From Arthrobacter pullicola (GTDB lineage Bacteria; Actinomycetota; Actinomycetes; Actinomycetales; Micrococcaceae), in the NCBI RefSeq assembly GCF_014836875.1, contig NZ_JACSQC010000001.1:434001-498000 (forward strand): a DNA stretch of 64,000 bases, given 5' to 3'. The position numbers and the translations under genes were made by a program. Of this stretch, positions 1-8,564 are shown in pieces (position 1 is the stretch's first letter; every line of letters begins with the position of its first letter). The notes under the pieces are model-generated. The model searched no databases and had not been told where the DNA came from. It was given only the letters and a program-made list of their open reading frames with translations.

Positions 1-662
1 AAGAAGGCGGCGCCGAACTTGAAGCCGCCAAAACGTTCCCGTTCCGCGGCCAGCAGGGCTTCGCGGTTGGGCAGCCCCTGGGCCCGGGGTCCGCGTCCGG
101 TGCGTGCGCCGTCGTGGTTTCCGTGGCGGTCGTGGCGTTCGGCTGTTGCCGACTCCGGGGTGGTTTGAGTGGTGCGGTAGGCGGCATCGTTGGGGTCGCG
201 GGTGCCGGTGACCTCGGCGTCGTACTGTCTGGTGTCAGCGGTCCCCAAGGCCTGGGTGTCGTTTCGCCGGTTGTCAGCGGTGCTTATGACTTCGGTGTCG
301 TGCCGGCGGGTGTCGCCGGTCCCCAGGACTTCGGTGTCGTAGCGCCGGGCGTCGTGGTTGGCGGGGGCCTCGGTGTCGTTCTGAGGGGCGCCGTGGTTGC
401 CCAGGACTTCGGTGTCGTTTCGCCGGGCGTCGTGGTTCCCGGTGGTATCGGTGTCGTATCGCCGGGTGTCTCCGGTGCCGATGACCTCGGTGTCGGTCTG
501 AGGGGTGCTGGTGGCACCAGTGGCTCCGCTGGTGTGCAGCGGGCGGGTCACGTCCGGCTCGCTGCTGGTGCCCGGGCTGGTGCTGCTGTCCTCGCGTGCG
601 GCGAGATCTTCTGCCCGCCGGCGGCGTTCGCCTGCGGCTGTGCTGCCTGAATCCGTACTCAT
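1..662 (-). CDS. Repeat-rich hypothetical protein, 3' end cut by window edge
   Basis: The reading frame stays open from the ATG at 660-662 to the left edge (220 codons). A strong ribosome site (AAGGAG, 6 nt spacer) precedes the ATG. Residues 1-53 are polar and low-complexity. Residues 54-157 are eight 13-residue tandem repeats of the type RRYDTEVLGTGDT. A basic linker follows, and then the motif ERFGGFKFGAAF at the edge. That last motif resembles the start of the membrane region of hypothetical actinobacterial proteins, so I infer a cytoplasmic repeat tail followed by membrane helices outside the window. The function is unknown. The opposite strand is open too but has no ribosome site and only mirrors the repeats. 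Confidence 0.7.
   Translation of the reverse strand, partial: MSTDSGSTAAGERRRRAEDLAAREDSSTSPGTSSEPDVTRPLHTSGATGATSTPQTDTEVIGTGDTRRYDTDTTGNHDARRNDTEVLGNHGAPQNDTEAPANHDARRYDTEVLGTGDTRRHDTEVISTADNRRNDTQALGTADTRQYDAEVTGTRDPNDAAYRTTQTTPESATAERHDRHGNHDGARTGRGPRAQGLPNREALLAAERERFGGFKFGAAF
192..503 (-). repeat. Eight tandem 39-bp (13-codon) coding repeats
   Basis: The repeat lies inside the partial gene at the left edge. Each unit encodes a variant of RRYDTEVLGTGDT, with the RR-D-T core best conserved and the G-N-H-D/G-T-x-D half alternating. Copies have diverged by several bases each, so this is not a recent slippage product. Confidence 0.8.
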
Positions 663-874
663 CTGCTGCTCCTTGCCGTCGAGTGCTGGCTGACTGAAGA
701 CGATGACTTCATAAGCAACCTTACTGTATCGGCCGTTTTGGTGGGCGGGTGTTGCGGGGCGGTAGGGGTTATTGGGGGAGCGGGGCGGGCTGCGGTGGGA
801 GGGGCTGCTGGACTGTGGAGGTGCGGGTGACTGGGGCCAGATGCGGCCTGGGCAGGTGCGGGAGGGGGCGGGTG

Positions 875-1162
875 CCCAAGCTTCCCAGTCGGTGTGGCCC
901 TCGTGGCTGGTGGGGCCCCGTAGGTACCACCGGCAACATTCGGTGGGAAGGCTGGGCAGGGTGGGGGTGGGTTGCCCAAGCTTCCCAGTCGGTGTGGCCC
1001 TCGTGGCTGGTGGGGCCCCATAGGTAACACCGGCAACAGTTGGCGGGAAGGCTGGGCAGGGTGGAGGGGGCGGGTGCCCAAGCTTCCCAGTCGGTGTGGC
1101 CCTCGTGGCTGGTGGGGCCCCGTAGGTAGCACCGGCAACATTCGGTGGGAAGGCTGGGCAGC
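875..1162. repeat. Three tandem copies of a palindromic intergenic repeat
   Basis: Copies lie at about 875-960, 974-1060 and 1077-1162, spaced by about 100 bp. Each begins CCCAAGCTTCCCAGTCGG and ends GGGAAGGCTGGGCA, so the termini TTCCCA/TGGGAA (or CGGGAA) form an outer stem. The middle holds GTGGCTGGTG and GCACCGGCAACA-like arms. Copies 1 and 3 differ by only a few bases, which suggests recent duplication. The sequence is related to the repeat at 1178-1262 and to copies near 11.5, 12.5, 12.7 and 55.5 kb. Confidence 0.75.
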
Positions 1163-1177
1163 GTGGTCAGCGTTGAA

Positions 1178-1262
1178 GACACGCGTTCCCACTCTCTGTA
1201 AACTCCCGTGGCTGGTGTGACCTCAACTGTCACTGCAGCAACGAACAGTGGGAACGCGTGTC
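1178..1262. repeat. Dispersed palindromic repeat, long-stem variant
   Basis: This 85-bp element is closed by a perfect 16-bp inverted repeat, GACACGCGTTCCCACT and its complement. An inner GTGAC/GTCAC pair makes a cruciform-like fold. It is nearly the same design as the copy at 11519-11604. Confidence 0.75.
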
Positions 1263-1580
1263 GTCGCGGTGTTGCTGGTGGGCTGGTTGGCTGGCTGGCT
1301 GGCTCCCGCCCCGAGGCCGCCGGCTCCCAGGTCCACCGGACCTCCCGCCCCGCGAATGCCGGTGGACTGGCCGACCGGGCCCCGCCCGCCGCGCCGGACC
1401 TCCCGGCCCCCACGTTCGCCGGATCTTGAGCCTGCCGGACCTCCCGCCCTTGAGCCCGCCGGACCTCCCGGCCCCCCGCCCCAAGCCGCCCCGCGAACCC
1501 CGCCGGACCTCCCGGCCCCCACGTTCGCCGGCCCCCACACCTGCCGGCCCGCCGAACCAGCAGATGAAAGACTGTCCTCC
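1263..1580. other. GC-rich low-complexity spacer
   Basis: No convincing gene lies here. The stretch is made of short imperfect repeats of CCGGACCTCCCGGCCCCC. A 29-bp block is repeated exactly at 1394-1422 and 1503-1531. All frames are open only because of the base composition, giving proline-rich translations without a ribosome site. Confidence 0.6.
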
Positions 1581-2081
1581 ATGGACACCGACATATTTAT
1601 TACAGTCGTCGCCGGCCTGCTGATTGCCGTGGGGGTGGCTGGCATCGTGGTGCCGGTGTTGCCGGGCAGCATCCTGATCCTGCTGACCTTCCTGGGCTGG
1701 GCCATCGGGGTCAGCAGCGGTGCGGGCTGGTGGTCCTTCGCCTTTGGTGCCTTGTTTGCCATCACGGGCATGTCCGCCAGCGCTGTCCTCACTGGCCGCC
1801 GTCTGAAGCAGCGGCAGATCCCCAACCGGTCGGTGCTGATCGGCCTCGCAGCTGGGATCGCCGGCATGTTCGTGATCCCCGTCGTCGGGCTGATCGTTGG
1901 GTTTGCCGGCGGCCTGCTGATTAGCGAGTTTGCCCGCCAGCGCAGCCTCTCCGCTGCCGCGTCCTCCTCCTGGGCGGCGCTGAAGGCCACCGGCCTGGGG
2001 TTGCTGGTTGAGCTGGCGCTCGCCCTCGCTGCGGGAACCGCCTGGGTCATCGGCGTCTGGGTCCATTTCGCGACCCGCTAG
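1581..2081 (+). CDS. DUF456 family membrane protein
   Basis: This 166-residue integral membrane protein begins MDTDIFITVVAGLLIAVG. It has about five hydrophobic segments rich in Gly, and the GIVVPVLPGS motif after the first helix is typical of the DUF456 family. The family function is unknown. I start at 1581 because conservation-like sequence begins there; the upstream frame is open but encodes only proline-rich low-complexity sequence. The ribosome site is weak (GAAAG). It stands alone on this strand, with a reductase gene converging on it. Confidence 0.8.
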   Translation: MDTDIFITVVAGLLIAVGVAGIVVPVLPGSILILLTFLGWAIGVSSGAGWWSFAFGALFAITGMSASAVLTGRRLKQRQIPNRSVLIGLAAGIAGMFVIPVVGLIVGFAGGLLISEFARQRSLSAAASSSWAALKATGLGLLVELALALAAGTAWVIGVWVHFATR

Positions 2082-2150
2082 TGCGGCCCACGGCCCGCGG
2101 CCCGCTTCCCGCTGGCGCGACCCGCTAGCGCGCCCGGCTAAACCTTCAAG

Positions 2151-2723
2151 TCACGACGGCGTGGTCCGCTTTGGGCGGTATGTCCGCCCAAAGCTGCGTT
2201 CCGCGCCCTCGTAGATCTCGACGAGCTCCCAGTCGTAGCGGCGCCCGCCGGGGACGTCGAAGATGCGGATCCCGTCGCCTAAGAAGACCGGAGCTGTGAA
2301 CACTTGAAGCTCATCGATGAGGTCGTGTTCCAGGGCCTGCCGGGCAATGTCAGCGCTGATAATCTGCACGTCCCTGTCGCCGGCGATGTCCCGGGCGCGG
2401 CGGATGGCCTCCACGATGCCGCAGTTCAGCGCCACAATCGACTTGTCCCCGGAGATTTCCTCCGGGCGGTGGGTGAGGATGAACTCGGTTCCCGACCACG
2501 CGCCGCCATACGCCTCGGCGGTCGTTTCGTCCCGCTCGTCCTGCTGGGCCTTCGCGGCATCGTACCCGTCCCGCCCGGCGATGATCACCGCGACCTCACC
2601 CGCCAGGCGCTCCGTAATCCCTTCCGGCAGGGGTTCCGCGGCGGAAAACCAGCTCATGTCATGGCCGGGTCCCGCCAGGAAACCGTCGAGCGAACAGGTG
2701 AACCCCCAGGCGACTTTGCCCAT
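2151..2723 (-). CDS. Dihydrofolate reductase family protein (RibD C-terminal fold)
   Basis: The 190-residue product begins MGKVAWGFTCSLDGFLAGP and is built like the RibD C-terminal/bacterial DHFR-like reductase family: an N-terminal SLDGF segment, a central GGA.SGTEF.LTHR-like region, and a C-terminal LQVFTAPVFLGDGIRIFD block. It probably binds NADPH and reduces a small molecule, but the substrate cannot be read from sequence. The start at 2723 has a good ribosome site (GAGGAAGAG). An in-frame upstream extension is basic, proline-rich and unlikely to be translated. It is divergent from the MHS transporter. A second member of this family is at 11646-12227. Confidence 0.85.
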   Translation of the reverse strand: MGKVAWGFTCSLDGFLAGPGHDMSWFSAAEPLPEGITERLAGEVAVIIAGRDGYDAAKAQQDERDETTAEAYGGAWSGTEFILTHRPEEISGDKSIVALNCGIVEAIRRARDIAGDRDVQIISADIARQALEHDLIDELQVFTAPVFLGDGIRIFDVPGGRRYDWELVEIYEGAERSFGRTYRPKRTTPS

Positions 2724-2978
2724 GATCTCTTCCTCAGGATGTTCGTAATGCCGTCCGGCCGGCGGGCGGCGCGGCGGATAAGGGCGAAGGTACCGAAGCG
2801 GTCGGCCGCGGCACAAGGCCCACCCGCCCTGAACCCGGTTCGCGGAACCACTGCGGACCGGGTTCTGTCATAAAAAGAAAAAGCTGTGTTGCCCATCACA
2901 CTTAACGGTATCTTTGGGCGACTGGTTACCGACCGTTCTTTCAGTAATGCTGTCCCAGCCTAAAATAACGGAGTTTCA

Positions 2979-4325
2979 ATGACTACAAAAAGCGCGTCCG
3001 CTGAGCCGTCCCAGCGGATGAGCCGGGAGGAACGCAAGGTACTTGCGGGCACCCTGGTTGGCACCACCATCGAGTGGTACGACTTCTTCATCTACGCCCA
3101 GGCTGCCGGCCTGGTCCTGGCCACCCTCTACTTCGCCCCTGTCGGCGAAGGCACCGCACTGGCGCAGATCGTTGCCTGGGCCTCCATCGGCATCAGCTTC
3201 CTGTTCCGCCCGCTCGGCGCCGTCGTCGCCGGGCACCTGGGTGACAAGCTGGGCCGCAAGCAGATGCTCGTTTTCACCCTGATCATGATGGGCGCCGCCA
3301 CCGCACTGATCGGTGTGCTGCCCACCTATGGCCAGATCGGCGTCGCCGCACCGATCCTGCTGCTGGTCCTGCGCGTTCTGCAGGGCTTCTCTGCCGGCGG
3401 CGAATGGGGCGGTGCCGCCCTGCTCTCCGTGGAGCACGCTCCCATCAACAAGCGCGGTTTCTTCGGCGCCTACCCGCAGATCGGTGTTCCGGTCGGCATG
3501 ATCCTGGCGACCTTCGTGATGTTCGTGCTCTCCAGCAGCATGTCCGACGAGGCGTTCCTCGAGTGGGGCTGGCGCATCCCGTTCCTCTTCTCCGTGGTGC
3601 TGATCTTCGTTGGCTACTTCATCCGCCGCTCGGTTGATGAGAGCCCGGTCTTCAAGGAGATGCAGCAGCGCAAGAAGGAGTCCTCGGCTCCGCTGGGCCA
3701 GCTGTTCAAATACAACTCCCGCGAAGTTATCCTGGCCGCGCTGATCTTCATCGCCAACAACGCTGCCGGATACCTGGTCATCGCGTTCTTCGCCTCCTAC
3801 GCCGGGAAGTCCCTGGGTATGGAGCGTCCGGCGGTGCTGCTGGCCACCACGGTCGGTTCCTTCGGCTGGCTGATCTTCACCATGTACGGCGGTATGCTCT
3901 CGGACAAGATCGGCCGCGTGCGCACCTTCCAGATCGGCTACGCCTGGGTGTTCCTCTGGGCCATCCCGATGTTCCTGCTGATCGACACCGCCAACGTCTT
4001 CCTGTTCGGCCTCTCGATCTTCATTCTGACCATCGGCCTGGGCCTGTCCTACGGTCCGCAGTCCGCCCTGTACGCCGAGATGTTCCCGGCCCGTGTCCGC
4101 TACTCCGGCGTCTCCATCGGCTACGCGATCGGTGCCATCCTCGGCGGCGCGTTCGCCCCGATGATCGCCCAGCTGCTGCTGGACGAGACCGGCTGGTCCG
4201 GTTCAATCGGCATCTACATCATGGTCCTGTGCGTCATCTCCTTTGCTGCCGTGACCATGGTCAAGGAAACCAAGGGCGCGGACCTCGGCGTCGAGGAGTC
4301 CCACCGGGCTCCGAAAGCCGGCTAA
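2979..4325 (+). CDS. MFS transporter, metabolite:H+ symporter (MHS) family
   Basis: This 448-residue protein has 12 predicted helices. MHS-type motifs are TTIEWYDFFIY near residue 28, GHLGDKLGRKQ in the loop between helices 2 and 3, and RVLQGFSAGGEWGGA in the next helices. The family carries proline/betaine, shikimate, citrate and similar acids in symport with protons across the cytoplasmic membrane. The substrate here is not identifiable. ACGGAG lies 8 nt before the ATG. The gene is monocistronic and ends at a clear hairpin terminator. Confidence 0.9.
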   Translation: MTTKSASAEPSQRMSREERKVLAGTLVGTTIEWYDFFIYAQAAGLVLATLYFAPVGEGTALAQIVAWASIGISFLFRPLGAVVAGHLGDKLGRKQMLVFTLIMMGAATALIGVLPTYGQIGVAAPILLLVLRVLQGFSAGGEWGGAALLSVEHAPINKRGFFGAYPQIGVPVGMILATFVMFVLSSSMSDEAFLEWGWRIPFLFSVVLIFVGYFIRRSVDESPVFKEMQQRKKESSAPLGQLFKYNSREVILAALIFIANNAAGYLVIAFFASYAGKSLGMERPAVLLATTVGSFGWLIFTMYGGMLSDKIGRVRTFQIGYAWVFLWAIPMFLLIDTANVFLFGLSIFILTIGLGLSYGPQSALYAEMFPARVRYSGVSIGYAIGAILGGAFAPMIAQLLLDETGWSGSIGIYIMVLCVISFAAVTMVKETKGADLGVEESHRAPKAG

Positions 4326-4360
4326 CCGGTCCCTGACTGACCCCCCACAGTGAAAGAGCA

Positions 4361-4400
4361 GAAACCGGTCCCTTGGAGCGTCAAGGGGCCGGTTTTCTGT
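4361..4400 (+). terminator. Rho-independent terminator after the MHS transporter
   Basis: AAACCGGTCCCTTG pairs with CAAGGGGCCGGTTT around a GAGCGT loop and is followed by TTTTCTGT. It lies 36 nt after the stop codon. Confidence 0.85.
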
Positions 4401-4576
4401 CTCCCGGTTTCCGGTGCTTGGGAGGGGAGGACGACGGCGGCCGGCCCACACGCCTGCCGGCCCAGCCGCCCCTGCCCGGCGCCATTCGTGTGACGTGATA
4501 GACATTGACGTTGATGCCTGCGCTGACGCCGGTGGCGGTTCAGGGCGGGCTTTCCGGAACATGGAAGGACGCATAG

Positions 4577-5788
4577 ATGCTCGGCACCTCACGTGTTGCT
4601 CAAAAGCGGGAACGCACTGCACGGTTCGGGTTTGCCTTCATCGGCGTCCTGCTGATTGCTGCCAACCTTCGAGGATCGTTCGTCAGCGTTGGCCCGGTCC
4701 TGTCCAACATCAGCGCCGACCTGGACCTGTCCACCACCGCAGCCGGGTTCCTGACCGGCCTTCCGCTCATCGCCTTCGCGGTCTTCTCTCCCATGGCCCC
4801 CGGCGTCGCTTCCCGGCTGGGCCTCGACCGGACCATGTGGGTGTCCCTGCTCGTCCTCGCCGCAGGCATCGTCTTCCGCTCCCTCCCGGTGCCAGGGTTT
4901 ATCTGGGCAGGCACCGCGATGATCGGACTTGGCATCGCCTTCCTGAACGTCCTGGTGCCTTCGCTGGTGAAGCGGGACTTCCCGCTGAAGGTCAGCCAGA
5001 TTACCGGCAACTACACGGCGGTGCAGGCCGGGGTTGCTGCGATCGGTGCCGCCGTGGTTGTTCCGGTGGCGCAGACGTCCCCGTCCGGCTGGCGGCTGGC
5101 GCTCGGCATCTGGGTTGGCGTGGCGCTCATCGCGATGGCCGTCCTGCTGCCCTGGCTGCGCCGCCGCCCATCCGGCACCCAGCAGGCGCCCGCAGCAGCG
5201 GAGGAAGCCTACCGGTCGCCGTGGGGATCGGCCTTGGGCTGGCAGGTGACGCTCTTTATGGGGCTGCAGTCGGTCGCGTTCTATGTCCTGATGGCCTGGC
5301 TGCCCACCATCGAGCAGGACCACGGGGTTTCCGCCACCACCGCCGGCATCCACCTGTCCGTTTTCCTTCTCGTCAACGTCTTCGCCAGCCTTGCGGCCGG
5401 AAGTCTCCTGCACCGGGGAAAGGATCAGCGGCTGATCTCCTTCATCAGCGGCGCGCTCATGGTGGTGACCTTCCTGGGACTGGCCCTGGCGCCGGATCTC
5501 ACGTTGCTGTGGGTCCTGCTCGGCTCGGTCGGGTGCGGAAGCCTCATCGTGATCGCCCTGTCACTGTTCAGCCTCCGGAGCGTGAACTATCCGCAGGCAG
5601 CGTCGCTCTCCGGGATGGCGCAGTCCGTCGGCTACACCCTGGGAGCGATGGGCCCGGTGATGTTCGGCGGACTGCGGGAGCTGAGCGGGGACTGGACGCT
5701 GCCGCTGCTGGTTGCGGCCGGCATCATGGCCGTTCTGGCGGTGATGGGGCTGCTCGCAGGGCGGAACCGGGTGATCAGCGCCGCCTGA
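4577..5788 (+). CDS. MFS transporter, CynX/NimT (cyanate/nitroimidazole) family
   Basis: The 403-residue, 12-helix protein has the CynX/NimT hallmark LRGSFVSVGPVL in the first helix (the family usually reads LR...VGP) and the GIAFLNVLVPSLVKRDFP block around residues 116-135. Members move cyanate or nitroimidazole-type compounds. The cyn genes 4-6 kb away make a cyanate link tempting, but it is not in the same operon. The ATG at 4577 has AAGGA at a 9-nt spacing. It converges on the META lipoprotein gene, with a GC-rich hairpin between them. Confidence 0.85.
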   Translation: MLGTSRVAQKRERTARFGFAFIGVLLIAANLRGSFVSVGPVLSNISADLDLSTTAAGFLTGLPLIAFAVFSPMAPGVASRLGLDRTMWVSLLVLAAGIVFRSLPVPGFIWAGTAMIGLGIAFLNVLVPSLVKRDFPLKVSQITGNYTAVQAGVAAIGAAVVVPVAQTSPSGWRLALGIWVGVALIAMAVLLPWLRRRPSGTQQAPAAAEEAYRSPWGSALGWQVTLFMGLQSVAFYVLMAWLPTIEQDHGVSATTAGIHLSVFLLVNVFASLAAGSLLHRGKDQRLISFISGALMVVTFLGLALAPDLTLLWVLLGSVGCGSLIVIALSLFSLRSVNYPQAASLSGMAQSVGYTLGAMGPVMFGGLRELSGDWTLPLLVAAGIMAVLAVMGLLAGRNRVISAA

Positions 5789-5805
5789 AGCCGCGCTGCC
5801 TGAGC

Positions 5806-5842
5806 GCTGGGCCGGGCCGCCGGGCCCCGCTGCAGGCCCAGC
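5806..5842. terminator. Hairpin between convergent genes
   Basis: GCTGGGCC pairs with GGCCCAGC, with an inner GGGCC/GGCCC helix. The sequence sits between the CynX-type gene and the convergent lipoprotein gene. There is no U-tract, so termination activity is an inference from position and stem strength. Confidence 0.5.
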
Positions 5843-5846
5843 CCCA

Positions 5847-6266
5847 CTACCGGGTGAGGGTGCCGATTTCCGTACCCGCGCCGTCGTAAATCCGGAGTGT
5901 GTCAGCTTCCGGCACGGCGGTGACGGCGCCGCCCAACCACTGGTCGACGTCGGGGCAGGCCATCATGGTCATGCCCATTTCGGAGAAGACCACCTTGCCG
6001 TCCTCAAATGTCCAGCTGCCCATCAGGCGGTTGCAGCCGTCCGTTCCGCTGATCCGGCCGTCGGAGCCGAGGTTCAGGGACGGTTCGCGCATGTTGTCCG
6101 GATTTCCCCAGGCGCCTTCCACCTCTGCGGCGGATGTGGCGGGTGCCTCGGCGGACGGCTTGGATGAGGGGGAATCCGAACCGGCTGACTCTGAGCCGGC
6201 ATCCGTGGCGCACGCGGAGACTCCCAGCGCAACGGCCAGGGCGAGGATGAGGTAACGGGGACGCAT
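5847..6266 (-). CDS. META-domain (HslJ-like) lipoprotein
   Basis: The 139-residue precursor starts MRPRYLILALAVALGVSAC. The lipobox GVSAC predicts acylation at Cys19 and anchoring to the outer face of the membrane. A Ser/Pro/Ala-rich linker (about 20-48) leads to a META domain containing GSDGRISGTDGCNRLMGSW and MTMMACPD, a pattern shared with HslJ. The role is unknown; family members are linked to stress and antibiotic tolerance. AGGAGG precedes the ATG. It lies 11 bp downstream of corA on the same strand and is probably co-transcribed. Confidence 0.85.
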   Translation of the reverse strand: MRPRYLILALAVALGVSACATDAGSESAGSDSPSSKPSAEAPATSAAEVEGAWGNPDNMREPSLNLGSDGRISGTDGCNRLMGSWTFEDGKVVFSEMGMTMMACPDVDQWLGGAVTAVPEADTLRIYDGAGTEIGTLTR

Positions 6267-6277
6267 AACGGGGCCTC

Positions 6278-7273
6278 CTAGAGCCAGTTGTTCCGCTTGA
6301 ACGCGGCGTAAAGCATGATGCCCAGCACCACCATCAGGCCCAGGGCCATGGGGTAGCCCAGTTCCCAGTTGAGTTCGGGCATGTTGTCGAAGTTCATTCC
6401 GTACACGGTCCCCACCAGGGTGGGAGCGAAGAGGATGGCGGCCCAGGCGGAGATTTTCTTGGTCTGCTCGTTCTGCGCCACCGACGTTTCCGCCAGCCGG
6501 TTGGATGCCAGCGTGGAGCTGAGCTGGAGGGCATTGTCCAGCAGTGCACGGTAGGACGTGATCCGGTCGGTGAGCCGCAGGACGTGGTCCAGGACGTCGC
6601 CCAGGTTGTCCTTGAGCTCGTCGGGCATGCCGTAGCCGCCGGGATTGCGCTGCAGCTCGCCCACCACGGATTCCAATGGTGTGATGGCCCGCTGGCAGGC
6701 GATCACTTCGCGGGAGAGCTCATAGATCCGGCGGGAGACTTCCGCGTCGCCGCCGAAGAGCTCATCCTCGATCTCATCGATGTCGTTCTCCAGGCCGACG
6801 GCCACCGGAGCATATTCGTCCACCACCTGGTCCAGGATGGCGTACAGCACGGCGTGCGGACCCAGGGCCAGGAGTGGTTCGTCCCGCTCCATGCGTTTAC
6901 GGACCCGGGCCAGGTCCGGGGATTCGGCATGCCGGACCGTCACCACGAAGTTCGGTCCCACAAAGAGGTGCAGTTCACCGAGTTCCACGCGTTCGACGTC
7001 GTCAAGATAGCGGGCGGGGCGGAGCACCACGAACAGCTGCTCACCGTACTGCTCCAGCTTGGACCGCTGGTGGAGGGCGAGGGCGTCTTCAACGCTCAGC
7101 AGGTTCAGGCCGAACTCTTCGGAGACGGCGAGCAGTTCCACGTTGTCCGGCCGGTACAGCCCGATCCAGGCCATGCCGCCGGTCTTGCGGGTGAGCTCGA
7201 ATGTCTCCTCGAGCGTTTCGGGACTGTGCAGGCGCTTGCCGTCCACGTACACCGCGTTGTCGACGAGCGTCAC
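6278..7273 (-). CDS. corA: CorA family Mg2+/Co2+ transporter
   Basis: The 331-residue product has a large cytoplasmic N-terminal domain, a long charged helix region and two C-terminal helices. The signature YGMNF (GMN at about 292-294) ends helix 1, a FDNMPELNWELGYP loop follows, and the basic tail is KRNNWL. CorA pentamers are divalent-cation channels. I chose the GTG at 7273 because AAGGAGG lies just upstream and the conserved sequence begins there. A longer in-frame extension to 7444 has no such support. The META lipoprotein follows. Confidence 0.9.
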   Translation of the reverse strand: MTLVDNAVYVDGKRLHSPETLEETFELTRKTGGMAWIGLYRPDNVELLAVSEEFGLNLLSVEDALALHQRSKLEQYGEQLFVVLRPARYLDDVERVELGELHLFVGPNFVVTVRHAESPDLARVRKRMERDEPLLALGPHAVLYAILDQVVDEYAPVAVGLENDIDEIEDELFGGDAEVSRRIYELSREVIACQRAITPLESVVGELQRNPGGYGMPDELKDNLGDVLDHVLRLTDRITSYRALLDNALQLSSTLASNRLAETSVAQNEQTKKISAWAAILFAPTLVGTVYGMNFDNMPELNWELGYPMALGLMVVLGIMLYAAFKRNNWL

Positions 7274-7472
7274 TGTTCCTCCTTCGGCCCGGTCCGGAGT
7301 TTCCGGGGGCAGCCCCGAGGGGCACTGCCCATTATCCGTCGTCGACGGCAATGGCGCGCATGCGACTCGGCAGAGTTCGGTATACGGCGGCGCCGTGGCC
7401 GGGCCTTGGGGGCTCGACCACGGCGCGTGGTGTTTGCTGCGCACCCGCCGGAGCCGGCGGAGTGGAACGGGA

Positions 7473-8438
7473 TTAGACGCTGACCCGTCGGCCCGCTGTC
7501 TTCGGCAGGGCGGATTCCCCGGGAAGGTTCGCGTCGCGTACCTCGCGGTACTGGGGGAGATGGGTGTACAGCTCGTCGCGCAGCGGGTTGCGGCGCCGTT
7601 TGACGATGATGAACACCTGGTAGACTGCGACGGCGATGTTGGCTGCCAGCGAGAGGGCAGACACGACGAACAGTGCGGTCGGGTTGTGCGAGGAGTCGAC
7701 GGCGAACGGTGAGGTGCTCACGAATGTCGGGACCGCCATCGTGAACATCATCCACAGCGCCAGTGTGTGGGCGCGGTGCTGCAGCCATGCGCCCTTCTTG
7801 AGGAAGAACGCGGGGATGGTGCAGGAGATGAGCAGTGCCGCACCGGCGTAGAACGAGTGGTCGCCGACGCAGTTGTAGACGTAGGCGAAGTTCCACAGGT
7901 CGTAGGCGATGATCCAGAACCACATCATGTCAGGCCAGATCATGTCCTTCGACTTGTCGCGTGAGACGATGATGCCCGCCCAACCGCAGATGGTCAGCAG
8001 GTTCAGGATGCCGGCGATGGCGTTCATGTAGTTCCAGGGACCACCGACCATAAAAACGCCGTCATGCATGCCCTGCAGGCCGGCTACCTCGAAGTCGCGG
8101 ATGACCGCCTCGGCGATGTTGATCGCCAGGATCAGCGCGGGGAACATCAGCATCCAGCGGTTCTTCGCCAAGCGTGGGACGTACCGGATGAGCATAAAGC
8201 CCAGGCATCCGAGGAGCGCCGAGTACACCTTCACCCAGTGGAACCAGGTGCCTGTGGACGAGCCTTCTCCGGCGGTGTGGGGCCACACGAATACGGTCAG
8301 GAGGATCGGCAGCGCCACGAAGAAGGTGAGACCGGCCCACTTCCAGCGCCGCGTCACCTCGTTGAGCACAATGAGGGCAACCAGGACGACGCCGAACATC
8401 GCCCAGGAATACCAGGGAATGGATTCGAACAGGAACAT
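7473..8438 (-). CDS. DUF5692 family integral membrane protein
   Basis: This 321-residue protein has about nine hydrophobic segments and begins MFLFESIPWYSWAMF, which matches what I know of DUF5692. Conserved-looking aromatic and acidic stretches include NIAEAVIRDFE, GPWNYMNAIAG and WFWIIAYDLWNFAYVYN. The function is unknown. The ATG at 8438 follows GGAGAGG; an upstream in-frame ATG at 8540 would overlap the putative operator. The gene is divergent from a TetR regulator across 126 bp, so it is the likely target of that regulator. Confidence 0.75.
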   Translation of the reverse strand: MFLFESIPWYSWAMFGVVLVALIVLNEVTRRWKWAGLTFFVALPILLTVFVWPHTAGEGSSTGTWFHWVKVYSALLGCLGFMLIRYVPRLAKNRWMLMFPALILAINIAEAVIRDFEVAGLQGMHDGVFMVGGPWNYMNAIAGILNLLTICGWAGIIVSRDKSKDMIWPDMMWFWIIAYDLWNFAYVYNCVGDHSFYAGAALLISCTIPAFFLKKGAWLQHRAHTLALWMMFTMAVPTFVSTSPFAVDSSHNPTALFVVSALSLAANIAVAVYQVFIIVKRRRNPLRDELYTHLPQYREVRDANLPGESALPKTAGRRVSV

Positions 8439-8514
8439 CTTGGGGACCTCTCCTTCGCGGCCCGCGACGTGCGTGCCGTCGTTTCTACGATAAGAAAAGC
8501 GGCGCCTTGGGTCG

Positions 8515-8540
8515 TTAGACACCTGTTGCGATGTGTCCAA
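8515..8540. promoter_or_regulatory. Candidate TetR operator
   Basis: TTAGACAC and GTGTCCAA are separated by 10 bp and match at 7 of 8 positions as an inverted repeat. The site lies in the divergent interval between the DUF5692 gene and the TetR gene. The TetR ATG is only 24 bp away, so autoregulation is plausible. Confidence 0.55.
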
Positions 8541-8564
8541 AAAACCCCGGTGGTACCGTCAGGC

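Noticed and set aside
192-503. Regular 39-bp repeats as a CRISPR array
   Set aside because: Units are contiguous without spacers, diverged and in coding frame, which fits a protein repeat.
1248-1580. In-frame upstream extension of the DUF456 gene
   Set aside because: It is proline-rich low complexity made of GC-rich repeats, with no ribosome site; the family-like protein begins at 1581.
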